41,132 nt of DNA from positions 1-41,132 of the forward strand of contig CALVKX010000002.1 of NCBI GenBank assembly GCA_944333375.1, given 5' to 3'. This DNA is from an uncultured Eubacteriales bacterium. GTDB lineage: Bacteria > Bacillota_A > Clostridia > Christensenellales > Aristaeellaceae. Of the stretch, positions 40,900 through 41,132 are shown piece by piece; the first letter of the stretch is position 1, and each line of letters begins with the position of its first letter. Under the pieces are notes generated by a model. It saw only the letters and a program-made list of their open reading frames with translations, made no database searches and had not been told where the DNA came from. Both the position numbers and the translations under genes were made by a program.

Positions 40900-41132
40900 T
40901 CAAATCTTTCCAGAATAGAGATATTTGACCTTGAGATACCCTTCCAGGTTTCCGTATTCGCTGACGGTGATCGCGGGAAGATCCAGCGCGTTCATGCATG
41001 CCAGGAGAATGGCGATGCCGTGAACCACGATGTCGGCGCGCTGCGGTTGGAGACATTCAAGGGCGAGACGCTCCTCCATGGGCATGGGCGCGAGGAGCTC
41101 CATCGCTTCGCGCACTTTTTCCCGGCTCAGGG
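40900..41132 (-). CDS. Ppx/GppA-family phosphatase, C-terminal fragment (runs off the window)
   Basis: Only the last 77 or so residues are present; the frame is open to the right edge (LSREKVREAMELLAPMP), so the start lies outside. PQRADIVVHGIAILLACMNAL followed by ITVSEYGNLEGYL is the conserved end of the exopolyphosphatase / guanosine pentaphosphatase domain (Arg-Ala-Asp-Ile ... Ser-Glu-x-Gly-x-x-Glu-Gly). Family members hydrolyse polyphosphate or pppGpp. Which one applies here cannot be judged from the fragment. Confidence 0.82.
   Translation of the reverse strand, partial: LSREKVREAMELLAPMPMEERLALECLQPQRADIVVHGIAILLACMNALDLPAITVSEYGNLEGYLKVKYLYSGKI

Noticed and set aside
1..41132. CRISPR arrays, tRNA or rRNA genes, insertion sequences, prophage
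   Set aside because: No regularly spaced repeats, cloverleaf-like sequences, transposase or phage structural genes were seen; the only recombinase is Xer-like with chromosomal neighbours.

Overview
The window is 41 kb of moderately GC-rich bacterial chromosome. It contains no phage, insertion sequence, CRISPR array or RNA gene that I can see. Three things point to an anaerobic Clostridia-type Firmicute, possibly a gut lineage. First, two Firmicute gene orders are present: yifB-dprA-topA-trmFO-(x)-hslV-hslU, and dxs-tlyA-nadK-argR-recN. Second, there is a Bacillus-type LexA operator (CGAACRNRYGTTYC) next to lexA. Third, there are folate-dependent TrmFO and an Rnf ion-pumping complex. The lineage assignment is inference; no 16S gene is present.

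Layout. Bases 1-18197 are all plus strand and bases 18192-41132 are all minus strand, so the two halves converge at about 18.2 kb with a 6-base overlap of stop regions. The plus half begins inside a very large membrane protein that joins two GT-C glycosyltransferase modules. It continues through the DNA-uptake, topoisomerase and tRNA-modification genes (yifB, dprA, topA, trmFO), a secreted alpha/beta-hydrolase-like protein that lacks its nucleophile, and the HslVU protease, ending at a clear terminator. A new promoter then drives an MTA/SAH deaminase translationally coupled to three GT-B glycosyltransferases.

The minus half, read from right to left, has these parts. (a) The C-terminus of a Ppx/GppA phosphatase. 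(b) An EF-G-like GTPase with a long structured leader. (c) A PfkB sugar kinase coupled to a GNAT acetyltransferase. (d) An operon of alpha/beta hydrolase, membrane-anchored MurF-type ligase, Ddl-type ligase, dxs and tlyA. (e) nadK-argR-recN behind a promoter buried in nested palindromes. (f) An rnf operon in the order C-D-E-A-B. (g) proC and rnhA. (h) A Xer-like tyrosine recombinase, then lexA and an MgtC-family gene. (i) A small orphan protein.

The most notable points are in the rnf operon. rnfD carries an in-frame UAG in the middle of an otherwise continuous reading frame, and rnfG is absent because rnfD and rnfE overlap by ATGA. Others are the Ser-to-Gly change in the hydrolase that sits where Bacillus has codV, the MurF/Ddl-variant operon, the nadK/argR operator-like palindromes, and a recurrent extended -10 promoter motif (TGNTATA) in front of several operons.
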